A DNA stretch of 33,990 bases, from contig JBBPSI010000251.1 of the NCBI GenBank assembly GCA_038093515.1, positions 1-33,990 on the forward strand, written 5' to 3'. The notes below the pieces were generated by a model. It saw only the letters and a list, made by a program, of their open reading frames with translations, had not been told where the DNA came from and ran no database searches. Below are positions 1 to 9,139 of the stretch, piece after piece. This DNA is from Butyriboletus loyo. Lineage: Eukaryota > Basidiomycota > Agaricomycetes > Boletales > Boletaceae. Each line of letters starts with the position of its first letter. The stretch's first letter is position 1. A program made the translations under genes and the position numbers.

Positions 1-1012
1 GTAGAATTCTTGATCTGTGATGCTCTTTTTGTTTTGATTTGTTCAACAGAATCGCAGCGTAGAATCCTTGATCAGAAGTCATCCAGATACACTCTTTTTG
101 TACAGAATTGCACTATAGATTGCACCGTAGAATCCTTGATCAGAAGTACTCAGATATGCTCTGTTTTCATAGTCAAGTATAGCTGAGATTTCCAAGCAAA
201 GCATAGTCAAAGAGTTGGTTATGTAGAAGTAGTCTCATTGGATTCTAACTGATGGGGGAGACCCCCAAACCCCCCTTCCGAGAATATATAATCTAGAACA
301 CTAACCTCTAACTAGCGAAACCACGAAACCAAGCTAACATATGCGTTCCATTGACTTCAAATCTTCACCCTTTGCCTATACCTCTTTGCCATGCTTACAT
401 AATCAAATATGCGCCATGTCTAGTGGGGGTGCGGGGGTGTACATCCAAAGCGTACTTACTTATCCTTATCAAAAAGTCTACACAAAGTGTACAGAAAGCG
501 TACAAAAATGTCATTGCATTGTTTGATTTTTGTTTACAGAAACGCAGCGTAGAACCCTTGACCAGAAGCACTGAGATATGCTGTATTTTATGCTATTTTT
601 GATTGATTGTTATCTACAGAAACGCACCGTAGAACCCTGGATCAGAAGTGCTCAGATATGGTCTTTTTGTTTGATTTTTATCTAGAGAATTGCACCGTAG
701 AATCCTTGATCAGAAGCTTGAAAAGATCAGTCAGATATGCTCTTGTTCATGGTATTTTTATGTATAGAATTGCACTGTAGATTGCACCGTAGAATCCTTG
801 ATCAGAAGTACGCAGATATGGTCTGTTTTCACTTGAGTATAGCTGAGATTGGTTGGATATTTGGGGTAAGGATAGTCAGGAACTGGTAATGGTAGGTAGT
901 CTGATTGGAAGACAACACTAAGATCTAACTAATGGGGGAGACCCCCAAACCCCCCTTCCGAGAATATATAATCTAGAACCCTAACTTCTAACCGAGAACG
1001 AGAGCGAGAGCG
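1..1012. repeat. Higher-order repeat, copy 1 (A1-B1)
   Basis: First copy of a long direct repeat; base 1 aligns with base 1275, and the two copies stay nearly identical for about 1 kb with a few small indels. The copy consists of two related half-units. Each half ends in the same block of about 60 bp, which begins GGGGGAGACCCCC (A form from 251, B form from 931) and runs into an AATATATAATCTAGAAC stretch. The A and B forms differ in the bases on either side: A is followed by AACTAGCGAAACCACG, B by AACCGAGAACGAGAGC. The window starts inside the unit, so the array continues to the left. No convincing gene is present; the short reading frames are simply copied along with the repeat. Confidence 0.9.
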
Positions 1013-1274
1013 AAACCAAGCTAACATATGTGTTTTATTTGTCACAGTTTATTATTGTTTATGGTTGGTTGGGGTGGGGTGGGTGGGGAAAAAGCCTGAG
1101 GTGTATATTGTGTCTAGTAATCATCAAATGTATTCTGGGCAAAGCTAGGACAATCGTACAGAGAATTGGACTGCACAGATGGCAATAGAAGGGTATGTTG
1201 GATAAGGATAAGGCTTACCCTATACCATGCAAAGTGAGATTGATTTGGTTGATTTTTGTCTAGAGAATTGCACC
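1013..1274. other. Unique spacer between the repeat copies, with a G-run
   Basis: About 0.26 kb that separates the two long repeat copies. It contains the run GGGGTGGGGTGGGTGGGG at 1071-1088, four G-tracts with single-base loops, which is a textbook G-quadruplex pattern on the plus strand. The last bases (from about 1245) already resemble the short motif block of the next copy. No gene seen. Confidence 0.7.
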
Positions 1275-2280
1275 GTAGAATTCTTGATCTGTGATGCTCT
1301 TTTTGTTTTGATTTGTTCAACAGAATCGCAGCGTAGAATCCTTGATCAGAAGTCATCCAGATACACTCTTTTTGTACAGAATTGCACTATAGATTGCACC
1401 GTAGAATCCTTGATCAGAAGTACTCAGATATGCTCTGTTTTCATAGTCAAGTATAGCTGAGATTTCCAAGCAAAGCATAGTCAAAGAGTTGGTTATGTAG
1501 AAGTAGTCTCATTGGATTCTAACTGATGGGGGAGACCCCCAAACCCCCCTTCCGAGAATATATAATCTAGAACACTAACCTCTAACTAGCGAAACCACGA
1601 AACCAACCTAACATATGCGTTCCATTGACTTCAAATCTTCACCCTTTGCCTATACCTCTTTGCCATGCTTACATAATCAAATATGCGCCATGTCTAGTGG
1701 GGGTGCGGGGGTGTACATCCAAAGCGTACTTACTTATCCTTATCAAAAAGTCTACACAAAGTGTACAGAAAGCGTACAAAAATGTCATTGCATTGTTTGA
1801 TTTTTGTTTACAGAAACGCAGCGTAGAACCCTTGACCAGAAGCACTGAGATATGCTGTATTTTATGCTATTTTTGTTTGATTGTTATCTACAGAAATGCA
1901 CCGTAGAACCCTTGAGCAGAAGTGCTCAGATATGGTCTTTTTGTTTGATTTTTATGTAGAATCCTTGAGCAGAAGCTTGAAAAGATCACTGAGATATGCT
2001 CTTGTTCATGGTATTTTTATCTAGAGAATTGCACTGTAGATTGCACCGTAGAATCCTTGATCAGAAGTACCCAGAAATGGTCTGTTTTCACTTGAGTATA
2101 GCTGAGATTGGTTGGATATTTGGGGTAAGGATAGTCAGGAACTGGTAATGGTAGGTAGTCTGATTGGAAGACAACACTAAGATCTAACTAATGGGGGAGA
2201 CCCCCAAACCCCCCTTCCGAGAATATATAATCTAGAACACTAACTTCTAACCGAGAACGAGAGCGAGAGCGAAACCAAGC
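1275..2280. repeat. Higher-order repeat, copy 2 (A2-B2)
   Basis: Second copy of the unit at 1-1012, in the same orientation and with the same A then B order. The GGGGGAGACCCCC blocks lie from about 1525 (A) and 2190 (B). Near the left end the offset to copy 1 is 1274 bp, shrinking slightly towards the right because of small deletions around 1950. The near-identity of the copies points to recent duplication or ongoing homogenisation. Confidence 0.9.
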
Positions 2281-2540
2281 TAACATATGTGTTGCATTGA
2301 CTTCAAATCTTCACCCTTTGCCTATACCTCTTTGCCATGCTTACATAACCAAAAATGCGCCAGGTTGAGCAGAGGAGCGGGGGTGTAGATCTGAACTCAA
2401 AGCATAGGAAAATGTCATTGCATTGTTTGATTTTTATCTACAGAATCGCACCGCAGAATCCTTGACCAGAAGCACCCAGATATGCTCTTTTTCATGGTAT
2501 TTTTGTTTGATTTTTATTACAGAATTGCAGAAGCTCCATA
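2281..2540. repeat. Higher-order repeat, partial third A unit
   Basis: After B2 the sequence returns to the A type: the stretch from about 2281 to 2362 matches 333-410 and 1607-1684, with more mismatches. It then keeps one copy of the short GTAGAATCC-like motif at about 2450 before similarity fades by 2540. A last trace (GCTTACATAAGCAAAAGTGCGC) is visible near 3010. This is the decayed right edge of the array. Confidence 0.75.
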
Positions 2541-3227
2541 ATAATATTTAAATCTATGTGGGAATTGATGTAACAGAGTCAAATGTCATCTTATATGGTC
2601 CCTGGACTGTGGGAGTTATATGCAGGCTCAGGGGCTCTATGCTAGTCTGCAATTTGACTTGTTTTGTTGATCTATAAATGTGATTACTTATTTAATTCCA
2701 GGCCAATTTCCAAATATCATAATTATCGCAGCCAGATAGACAATATGTAGAGTATTACGCAACTGATAAAAAATAAATCATGACAATCGGACCGTGGGAA
2801 GCATAGCAAAAGTGCAATCTAAAATGAATAGTGTAGTCAAACTGTACCATTTGTGGCGCTTTTTTGATTACCAAATGTGTTGTATCCACTGTGCCAAAAC
2901 ATAGCCAAACTGTACTCATTGTGGCGCTTTTTTGATTACCCAATCTGTTGTGTTACTGTGCCAAAATATTGATTATTGTGTAGATGTGGCTGCTTGACTC
3001 TTTTGGGATGCTTACATAAGCAAAAGTGCGCTGTCTCATACTGGCGTCCTGGACGCCCATGCTACTACAGCCACAATCTCATAATACACGAAACACACTG
3101 ATACATTGGTATAATAGTTGTATTTTGCATTTTGACAATAACTTGTTCAAATGTTGACGGATTTTCATGAATGTGGTCTTGTTTTGAAGCTGACACAAGT
3201 ATCAATACACATGTGGCTGTGGAGTGG
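2541..3227. other. AT-rich non-coding stretch with a short tandem repeat
   Basis: No gene seen. A ~67-bp unit occurs twice in tandem, at about 2834-2901 and 2902-2968. Both copies share AAACTGTAC, the block GTGGCGCTTTTTTGATTACC and ACTGTGCCAAAA, with several mismatches elsewhere. The rest is AT-rich sequence without a recognisable feature. Confidence 0.6.
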
Positions 3228-3470
3228 CCGCATTTCGACACAGTGTCGAATTGCGGTGTTTTTGCCCCTTTTTCTCACACTCTGTAATGTACACATTTAA
3301 TATGTGCCGCATCTCGACATCATGTCAAAATGCGGCACATATTATGTGTTGAAGCACCGCAATGCAACATCATGTCAAGATGCGGCACATTTCCTCTCGT
3401 TAATCATTGTATATGTGCCAATACTCTTGTCATAAGTTGCCGCATCAATGTAAATGTATAATTGCGGCAG
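3228..3470. repeat. Cluster of four imperfect palindromes (GCCGCAT...ATGCGGC)
   Basis: Four inverted repeats of similar design follow one another at about 3228-3255, 3302-3340, 3354-3390 and 3437-3470. Each has a left arm like TGCCGCATCTCGACA and a right arm like TGTCAAAATGCGGCA around a loop of 2-5 bases in the best examples. The second is the cleanest. They look like repeated hairpin units, possibly transposon ends; I do not recognise the family. Confidence 0.65.
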
Positions 3471-3495
3471 TGTAGTGCTATTATAGATCAGGCTA

Positions 3496-4264
3496 ACCCG
3501 GCCTAACCCTAAGGTATTTAAGAAAACAGTGTAATATATGGAAGCGAGTATGAGACTTAAGAAAGCAAGTACCCATAGTAAACCAAGAGCGATAGCACTC
3601 TCGTTCCGCAGGGCTGGAAACATTATCGAGAATCGACAGATGTTTAGATTAAAAGCCTCTAGCGGGGCTCATAACCTTTCGGAATTGGTAAAGTCCGAGC
3701 AGGCGCACCGAGGGCAACAAAGGATGCAAGGGTAAACCTATCAGTGGAAAGACTCACTGATAATACGAGAGTGAGAGTATCGCAAACAGAGTATAAGGAG
3801 CAAGGCTCAACTTAGAGATATCGCAGTAGTGATGATAGAACTGAAAGATCTAGAGAAAAGCGACAAGCCATAAGGGCTGTCTTATATATAGTACATGAGT
3901 GTTTGTACTTATGTTCTGTATAGTACCTTTATAAGGTATAGTATGAAATACATGACGATATGATAGAGATAAGAGATAAGACTAAGCATATCGTCCAATA
4001 GCATAATAAGAGCTATTTGTAATGTGATAAGCGTGACTAGGTCTAGACAATGATGTCATATAGACCAGTCTAGAAACGTAGTGGCTGTAAGTGAAATACA
4101 GAAATAGAACACTACCGTTTCAACAGCCTAACCCTAAGGTATTTAAGAAAACAGTGTAATATATTGATACATATTATTTCTATTTTTCTCATAACTTGAT
4201 CAAATCTTCATAGATCTACAGTATATTACACTGTTTTCTTAAATACCTTAGGGTTAGGCCGGGT
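3496..4264. mobile_element. Stowaway-like MITE (144 bp), interrupted by a solo LTR
   Basis: Perfect 43-bp terminal inverted repeats lie at 3496-3538 and 4222-4264, starting ACCCGGCCTAACCCTAAGG. They are flanked by TA at 3494-3495 and 4265-4266, the target duplication expected for Tc1/mariner-type MITEs. Removing the inserted LTR and one copy of the flanking 38-bp repeat leaves 144 bp with no coding capacity. The inverted repeats contain CCTAACCCTAA, which resembles nearly two telomere repeats, though this is an internal site. The 38-bp segments at 3501-3538 and 4126-4163 are identical and directly abut the inserted LTR. Confidence 0.85.
3539..4125 (-). mobile_element. Solo copia-type LTR (587 bp)
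   Basis: Read on the minus strand it starts TGTTGAAACGG and ends CGCTTCCA, the usual TG...CA LTR ends. The assignment rests on the related LTR at 30374-30834, whose matching TG end directly follows a polypurine tract (GCGAGGAGGAG) downstream of a minus-strand copia RNase H region. No internal element sequence is present, so it is a solo LTR formed by LTR-LTR recombination or an equivalent event. It keeps many CpG sites that are TpG or CpA in the other copy, so it appears the younger of the two. The usual 5-bp target duplication is absent; perfect 38-bp direct repeats flank it instead. Confidence 0.85.
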
Positions 4265-4266
4265 TA

Positions 4267-4775
4267 ATACCAATGATAATATTCATATTCAGAGTGGTGT
4301 TTCCATATAGCAAATCCTATTTCCTGATTGGGTCATTTGGGGTGTAGATCTGAGGTTCAGATTACCTAGGATTGGCTACCAAAGCAGGCTCATAACTGAT
4401 TATATATGAAATCTCTGAATTTACTGTCTCCAACCTGTGCTGAAAGCACAACGGGTGAAATGCTAGTACTCGAAATACGCGCACAGCCGCAAGGTACTCG
4501 AAAGACCCGACACACCCGAAAGACCTGAAAGACGCGCCGCCTACTCTCACTTTCCCCCGCCGTTCTCCGTTAACTTTTTAGATGGATGGATGGATTGGAT
4601 GGATTATTGGATGGATTGGATTGGATTCACTAAAGACAGTCCCCCTATTTTTCCGCCACACCCTCTCTCGGCGTTGATCACGTGTTGTCCGCATAAGGAA
4701 AACAAAGGGCTGTTGTAGTAGCCTTGAACTTGTCGATCTGCAAACTTGAGCTGTACCATGCTTTACTCTCCCACC
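4267..4775. other. Intergenic / upstream region of the Crinkler-kinase gene, with simple repeat
   Basis: No gene seen. It includes a GATGGATT-type simple repeat at about 4580-4628 and a stretch rich in CGAAAGACC-like words at about 4495-4545. The promoter of the downstream plus-strand gene should lie here, but I see no convincing TATA box or other site. Confidence 0.5.
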
Positions 4776-6982
4776 ATGTCCGACTGGTCGCTTTGCTATT
4801 GGATACGTGGATCTCCCCTTGATATCTGCAATGCCATCAAAGTATCCCCAGACACGACAGTTCAAGAACTCACAGCGAGCATCCTTTGCGAGCCGTTCAC
4901 TCTGTCTCTAACGTCATCATTATTGCATGTCTATAAGGTCCCCGACAATAATACAGTACCTGATGACGATTCCATGGAAGAAATTCTTGGTGCTCTCTCA
5001 ATCTCTATGCTGGGCAAACCGTTGCGGGCCACGCGAGCGCTATCGACTTATTTCGAGTCAATCCCGCAAGGGCAGCTCCACCTCGTCGTCAGTACGTGGC
5101 ACTCGTATGTTTGAGTTGACACCCACGACGATCATCGTTCGCCTCTGCAGATATCCCAACTTTGGCAGTACGCTGCTGGTTTCGAGGAGTTGACAGTGAT
5201 TCATCCTTTGTGGTCGGAGCCTCAGCACTTGGACGGGTTGATCTGCTCAAGAGTACAATCAAGGCAGAGCAACAGGTGATTCTCGCTGACGTACCTGTAC
5301 AATCCTTGAAACTATACAAGATTTCGACCACAGAAGAAGATCTCCCCGAAATTCTTAGCGCTACTGGAATGGGGCAGCTCTTGCACGCAAGCCAGCTCCT
5401 AGGAACGGCCTTCAGCGATGTTCCTTTTTCTGAAGACCCAGGTATTGCTATAGAGTGGCTTGATGAAAGTAAGTCAGACGTTCATAAGGCAGAATGGTGC
5501 TCACCCACCTTTCCAGGCGTGGCTCAACCTCCTCCATCGGCGTATCGTTCTGTTGCGAACGGAGATCCGATCGCCAGCGCTCGAATTGAATTCCTCACAC
5601 ACGCTCCGAAGGACAAGCCCTCTACCTCTGGCACGCCTTCCTCTTTTAGGACGCGACAGAGGGGTCACAAATTCATTCCCTGCGGTCGTGCTCTTGATAA
5701 CAAATACGAGGATGAAGAAACGATTCCGACCACATTACTTCACCCTGTCTTTGGTCAGTTCGTCGACGACTGTCAGAGCATCGAGATCACGGCCGACGAT
5801 AATCGCCTTGCCAAGGATCTCGAGATCGCCATGTCGAACTTATACAAAAGTGAAGCAGAGCGGGTTGGATTCCTCAACGAGGCACTCGGGCGTCATCAGA
5901 TCCATTTTACAATCTCCAAAATCCAAAAGACGGATTATCTGGTAGACGGGGATATGTCAGTGAATGGACATCGCTATGTGATCGCTGAGTTCAAGAACGA
6001 AGCTGGGAGTACTTCGGCGGAACCGTATTTCGAAGCGATAGCATATTATCTGGAGTCAACTAGGGAGCTCGCCGCAAAGCACTCAAGGTCTCCTCTTCCA
6101 TGTTTGCTCCTCGCTATTTTCGGTCAGTACGCGTCAATCTATCGTTCTTCTTGGTTCCACCGTTTTTTCGCAGGGCCGTACATTGTCTTCGCCGGCGCTG
6201 CCTGGAACTTGCGACCGACCATACAAGTCTTGTCGACGCCCATCGCGTTTCATTTTCACTCCACCGATACCCAGAACCAACTTACCGTGGCACGTCACAT
6301 GGCTGCTTTTCGCAAAGCTACTCACACGCTGGAAGAGTATTACAGGAGCGTCCGAGCAATGGCTCTTTCCGACACGATTCCACCACCCATGCAACTTTTC
6401 CCGCATCCAACGACTTACACGTCAATTTTGGACAAAACCACAAAAAAGTTCCAGTACAAGGAGGCAGTAGTCGAGAAGAAGCTAATATTTTTCGCAACCG
6501 ATGAGAACGACCTTGAATTCTGTATCAAATTCGCTCGAACCTATTCGTTCGACGCCCATCAATGTCTAGCCTCCCTTGGATGTGCCCCGGTCTTGCGAGG
6601 GATCGATGAAATCCCTGGTGGCTGGTTCATGGTCGCCTTCGAGGCACTCCGTGGGTTTGAGACTCTCGAGGCCCGCAAGCAAGATCTTCCACCATCTGTC
6701 TTCACTGACATATCCAAGAAGCTGACCAAGTTCCATGAAGCTGGTTTCGTCCATGGTGACATCCGTGATGTGAATCTCATGGTATCAAAGACGGAGACGA
6801 ACAAGCGCATAATGATCGTCGACTTTGACTGGTCGGGAAGGATTGGAGAGGCACGATACCCAGCGCACGTGAACACCACAACAGTAACGCGACCACCAGA
6901 TGCTCTTGATGGGAAGAGTATTACAGCAGCGCATGATGATTTTATGCTCGCTGACATTCGTCGATCCAAGTGTAAGCATTAG
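4776..6982 (+). CDS. Crinkler-type protein: two tandem headers, PD-(D/E)XK-like domain, kinase domain
   Basis: Three exons (4776-5091, 5151-5468, 5517-6982) give about 699 residues; the second intron (GTAAGT...CAG, 48 nt) is in frame and could be retained. An in-frame ATG at 4758 is an alternative start. Residues ~1-105 and ~106-205 are two copies of a Crinkler-like ubiquitin-fold header: each has an RG near the start, an LhVYKV/LKLYKI strand, a leucine-rich turn and a final F...P segment. Around residues 350-390, a D...IAEFKNE pattern followed by a YYLES helix fits a PD-(D/E)XK nuclease core. The C-terminal third has a CIKFAR lysine, the catalytic loop HGDIRDVN and a DFDWSG metal-binding motif, typical of large agaricomycete kinase families. 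Header-nuclease-kinase proteins are described as Crinkler-type effectors in eukaryotes. The substrate is unknown, and no signal peptide is evident. Confidence 0.85.
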
Positions 6983-7371
6983 ATCATAGTACATACTTGG
7001 TATTGAGACTTGCGCTTTGAAAGTTTGAGCCTTCGGAAGTAGCCGGGGTAGGACCTCAAAACTTACCTGAGCCAGTTCCTGCGAGCATCCTCACATCCTA
7101 CAAAAAGAGCTTTTGGCAGGATGGGGCATCATGCATAGAGCCTATCCTCAAAAAGGTAAATGAATATTCTAGTGTAGCATCACTATCGACGGATTGCGAG
7201 TTCGTGCACACTGAAGTCGCTCCGCATGCGTTAATTGCCCTGGTGAGTCGTGCCGTCGTGTAACGACGCGGGCTGGTTCATCGGGCATGATTCCACCGCA
7301 CGAACGTGCATTCATATATATACTGATGGATCCACCTCGCATCATGCATTGCTTGTTCCGCGTTCTCGACA
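6983..7371. other. Intergenic
   Basis: The 3' side of the kinase gene and the upstream side of the phosphatase relic. I see no gene, RNA or repeat here. Confidence 0.5.
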
Positions 7372-8090
7372 ATGGGTGGTTTGGTTGCCATGACCCGCTC
7401 TGACTCTGGGCTGCCTGTTTTCCTTCAAGGTGACAAGATAGGTCGCTTTCCGCACGATACCGCACAATATGGCCATCGTCGTAGGCGCTTCTGGCACGGA
7501 GTAGCCTTCGTCATGCTCGCTTTGTTGTTCTCAGCGAGTTACTTCCAGCATGAGCGCTGACACTGGTGCTCGGGCTCGCCACCCAAGGTCGTGGCGATCG
7601 ATATTGAATTGCCCAAGGCTTCGGAAGTGCAACAGGCTTGGGCTGGTTACTCTCCATACACTCCGGCTGCAGAATACACAACGCCACCCGAGCGCCGGGA
7701 GGTTGTTCAATTACATTACTCCCGTTCCAATTCGTTTTCCAGTTATCTCAAACATACATGGTAATCTAGGTCAACTTGGTGAGTAACCTGCGGTGTGGCC
7801 CAGATTCATTGTGACAGGGTAGCAACTCCAGAGATATGTCTCGAGATTTCCCACCGCAAAGAAATCGAAGCAGATCAAAGAACGCGTCCAGAAACTTATA
7901 AATGCGGGGTCTTACTCTGGAAAGAAGGATCATGATCGAGGATTTTCAGGGCTTTCGACTCTGGCTCCGAACAATATCTGCGGTGCAAGCGCTTGGTCAA
8001 GGACGATCAGTTGCCCTTCCTAAGGGCATCAGGCAGTGAGCGTGTAGTACACTCTGCCGCGAACTGGACACAAGGTTTATCTTCCCCCCT
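7372..8090 (+). pseudogene. Histidine acid phosphatase (phytase-type) relic
   Basis: Fragments of one histidine acid phosphatase appear in order but in different frames. The N-terminus (7372 on) has an Arg-rich stretch then a membrane anchor (GVAFVMLALLFSASYF), followed by an in-frame TGA at 7558-7560. The same frame continues with AWAGYSPYTPAAEYTTPPE, the conserved segment just before the active site in phytases. At 7844 another frame gives RFPTAKKSKQ, the part after RHGA. At about 7993 the first frame resumes with LPFLRASGSERVVHSAANW, matching the family's FIRASGSDRVV region. The RHG catalytic motif itself is not recognisable. The C-terminal half is missing where the SOD gene begins on the other strand. 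In life such enzymes release phosphate from phytate and other monoesters outside the cell. Confidence 0.75.
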
Positions 8091-8246
8091 GCTTTTTGAT
8101 GCACACGAGGCACGAGCGGAGTCACAGACCAGAACACTGCGACGCTGGTCACAAACAGAAACACGATACAATTGGCATCTCAGTAAAGTGTACATTCGAT
8201 TTTACACACTGCGTCGTTTCACTCTTGTGGTCGGTCCGGAGCGCGT

Positions 8247-9139
8247 TCACAATTTACTAACTGCAACAGCTTCCGAGTACCTCTTCTCCGCCTCTTCAAA
8301 GTTGATCACGTTCCAAATGGCGTTGAGGTACTGCACGTGAAGAACGTATCATCATGAGGGCATGTTCCGCAATAATTTCTCGTTGGAAAACTCACCTCGA
8401 CCTTGACGTTGAGATATTGAAGATAAAACGCGTGTTCCCAGATATCGACACCGATAATGGGGACGTGCGACAGGAGCGGGTCCTGGTTAGCCGTCGTCAC
8501 GATCTCGAGTGTCTTGCTCTTGGGGTTGTAGCCCTGCACCGATCCCACGACGACAACAACGAAGGCAGTTTAGCGCTCAGCGACAAAGCCACGAACGGTG
8601 GACGAAAAACGTACGAGCCAGCCCCAACCGGAACCCTGGATGGCTGCCGTGGTCGCATTGAACTCCTTCTTGAAAGCGTCGAGCGAGCCAAAGGTGGCGT
8701 CGATGGCTGCCCTCAAGGGTCCGTCCTTGAGCACGCCACCGTTACCCTTGCCCGCAACTGCAGAGGGCGCCAGGTTCGTCCAGAAGAGGGAGTGGTTGAT
8801 GTGGCCTAAGAAACAGACGTGAGAACCATGCGATCGATTGTGATCACGATAGTGATAACGTATATGATGACGAAAATGATTACAGCCAAGTATTGCGCGG
8901 GATGGCGGGGTGTTGCGTAATTAGAGACTTGACTTACCACCACCGTTGAAGCGGATAACGGCTTGGAGGGCAATGCGTTCCTTGGGGGTGGTAGCCTTGA
9001 CATAGTTGGCCTCAGCGGCGTTGAGGGCAGTCACGTACGCCTGGTGGTGCTTCGTGTGGTGGAGGGTCATGATTTGCTCCGAGATGTAGGGCTCGAGCGC
9101 ATTGTAGGCGTAAGGGAGGGGGGGAATACTGTGAGCCAT
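8247..9139 (-). CDS. Superoxide dismutase, Mn/Fe family (cytosolic type)
   Basis: Four exons (9139-8938, 8805-8615, 8533-8396, 8330-8247) with GT-AG introns of 132, 81 and 65 nt encode 204 residues. The protein converts superoxide to hydrogen peroxide and oxygen. All four metal ligands can be placed: His in [11 protein letters not shown], His in [11 protein letters not shown], and Asp and His in [10 protein letters not shown]. The tail [18 protein letters not shown] is typical of the family, and the length is normal for the core enzyme. The protein starts almost directly at the conserved LPYAY segment with no presequence, so a cytosolic form is more likely than a mitochondrial one. Metal choice (Mn versus Fe) cannot be proven by eye; fungal members are usually Mn. 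It runs in the same direction as the acetyltransferase gene 352 bp upstream. Confidence 0.95.

Noticed and set aside
341..1906. Identical 61-residue reading frames at 341-526 and 1615-1800 (and longer overlapping ones)
   Set aside because: They are identical only because the DNA is duplicated. Both frames of the same DNA are open, the product is low in typical protein features, and neither start nor splice signals support a gene.
1..2500. CRISPR-like look of the repeated ~35-bp word
   Set aside because: Spacing is irregular, spacers are themselves repeated, and the rest of the window is clearly fungal.
3538..3735. Short reading frames in the solo LTR (both strands)
   Set aside because: They lie wholly within LTR sequence and are not conserved in the second LTR copy.
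6134..6994. Several 60-136-residue frames overlapping the kinase gene
   Set aside because: They are other-frame shadows of the nuclease and kinase domains.
8354..8809. 151-residue plus-strand reading frame
   Set aside because: Antisense shadow of SOD exons and introns; the SOD reading has all metal ligands and consistent splicing.
8940..9139. Mitochondrial targeting of the SOD
   Set aside because: The first exon begins only a few residues before the conserved core and no upstream in-frame Arg-rich extension is visible.
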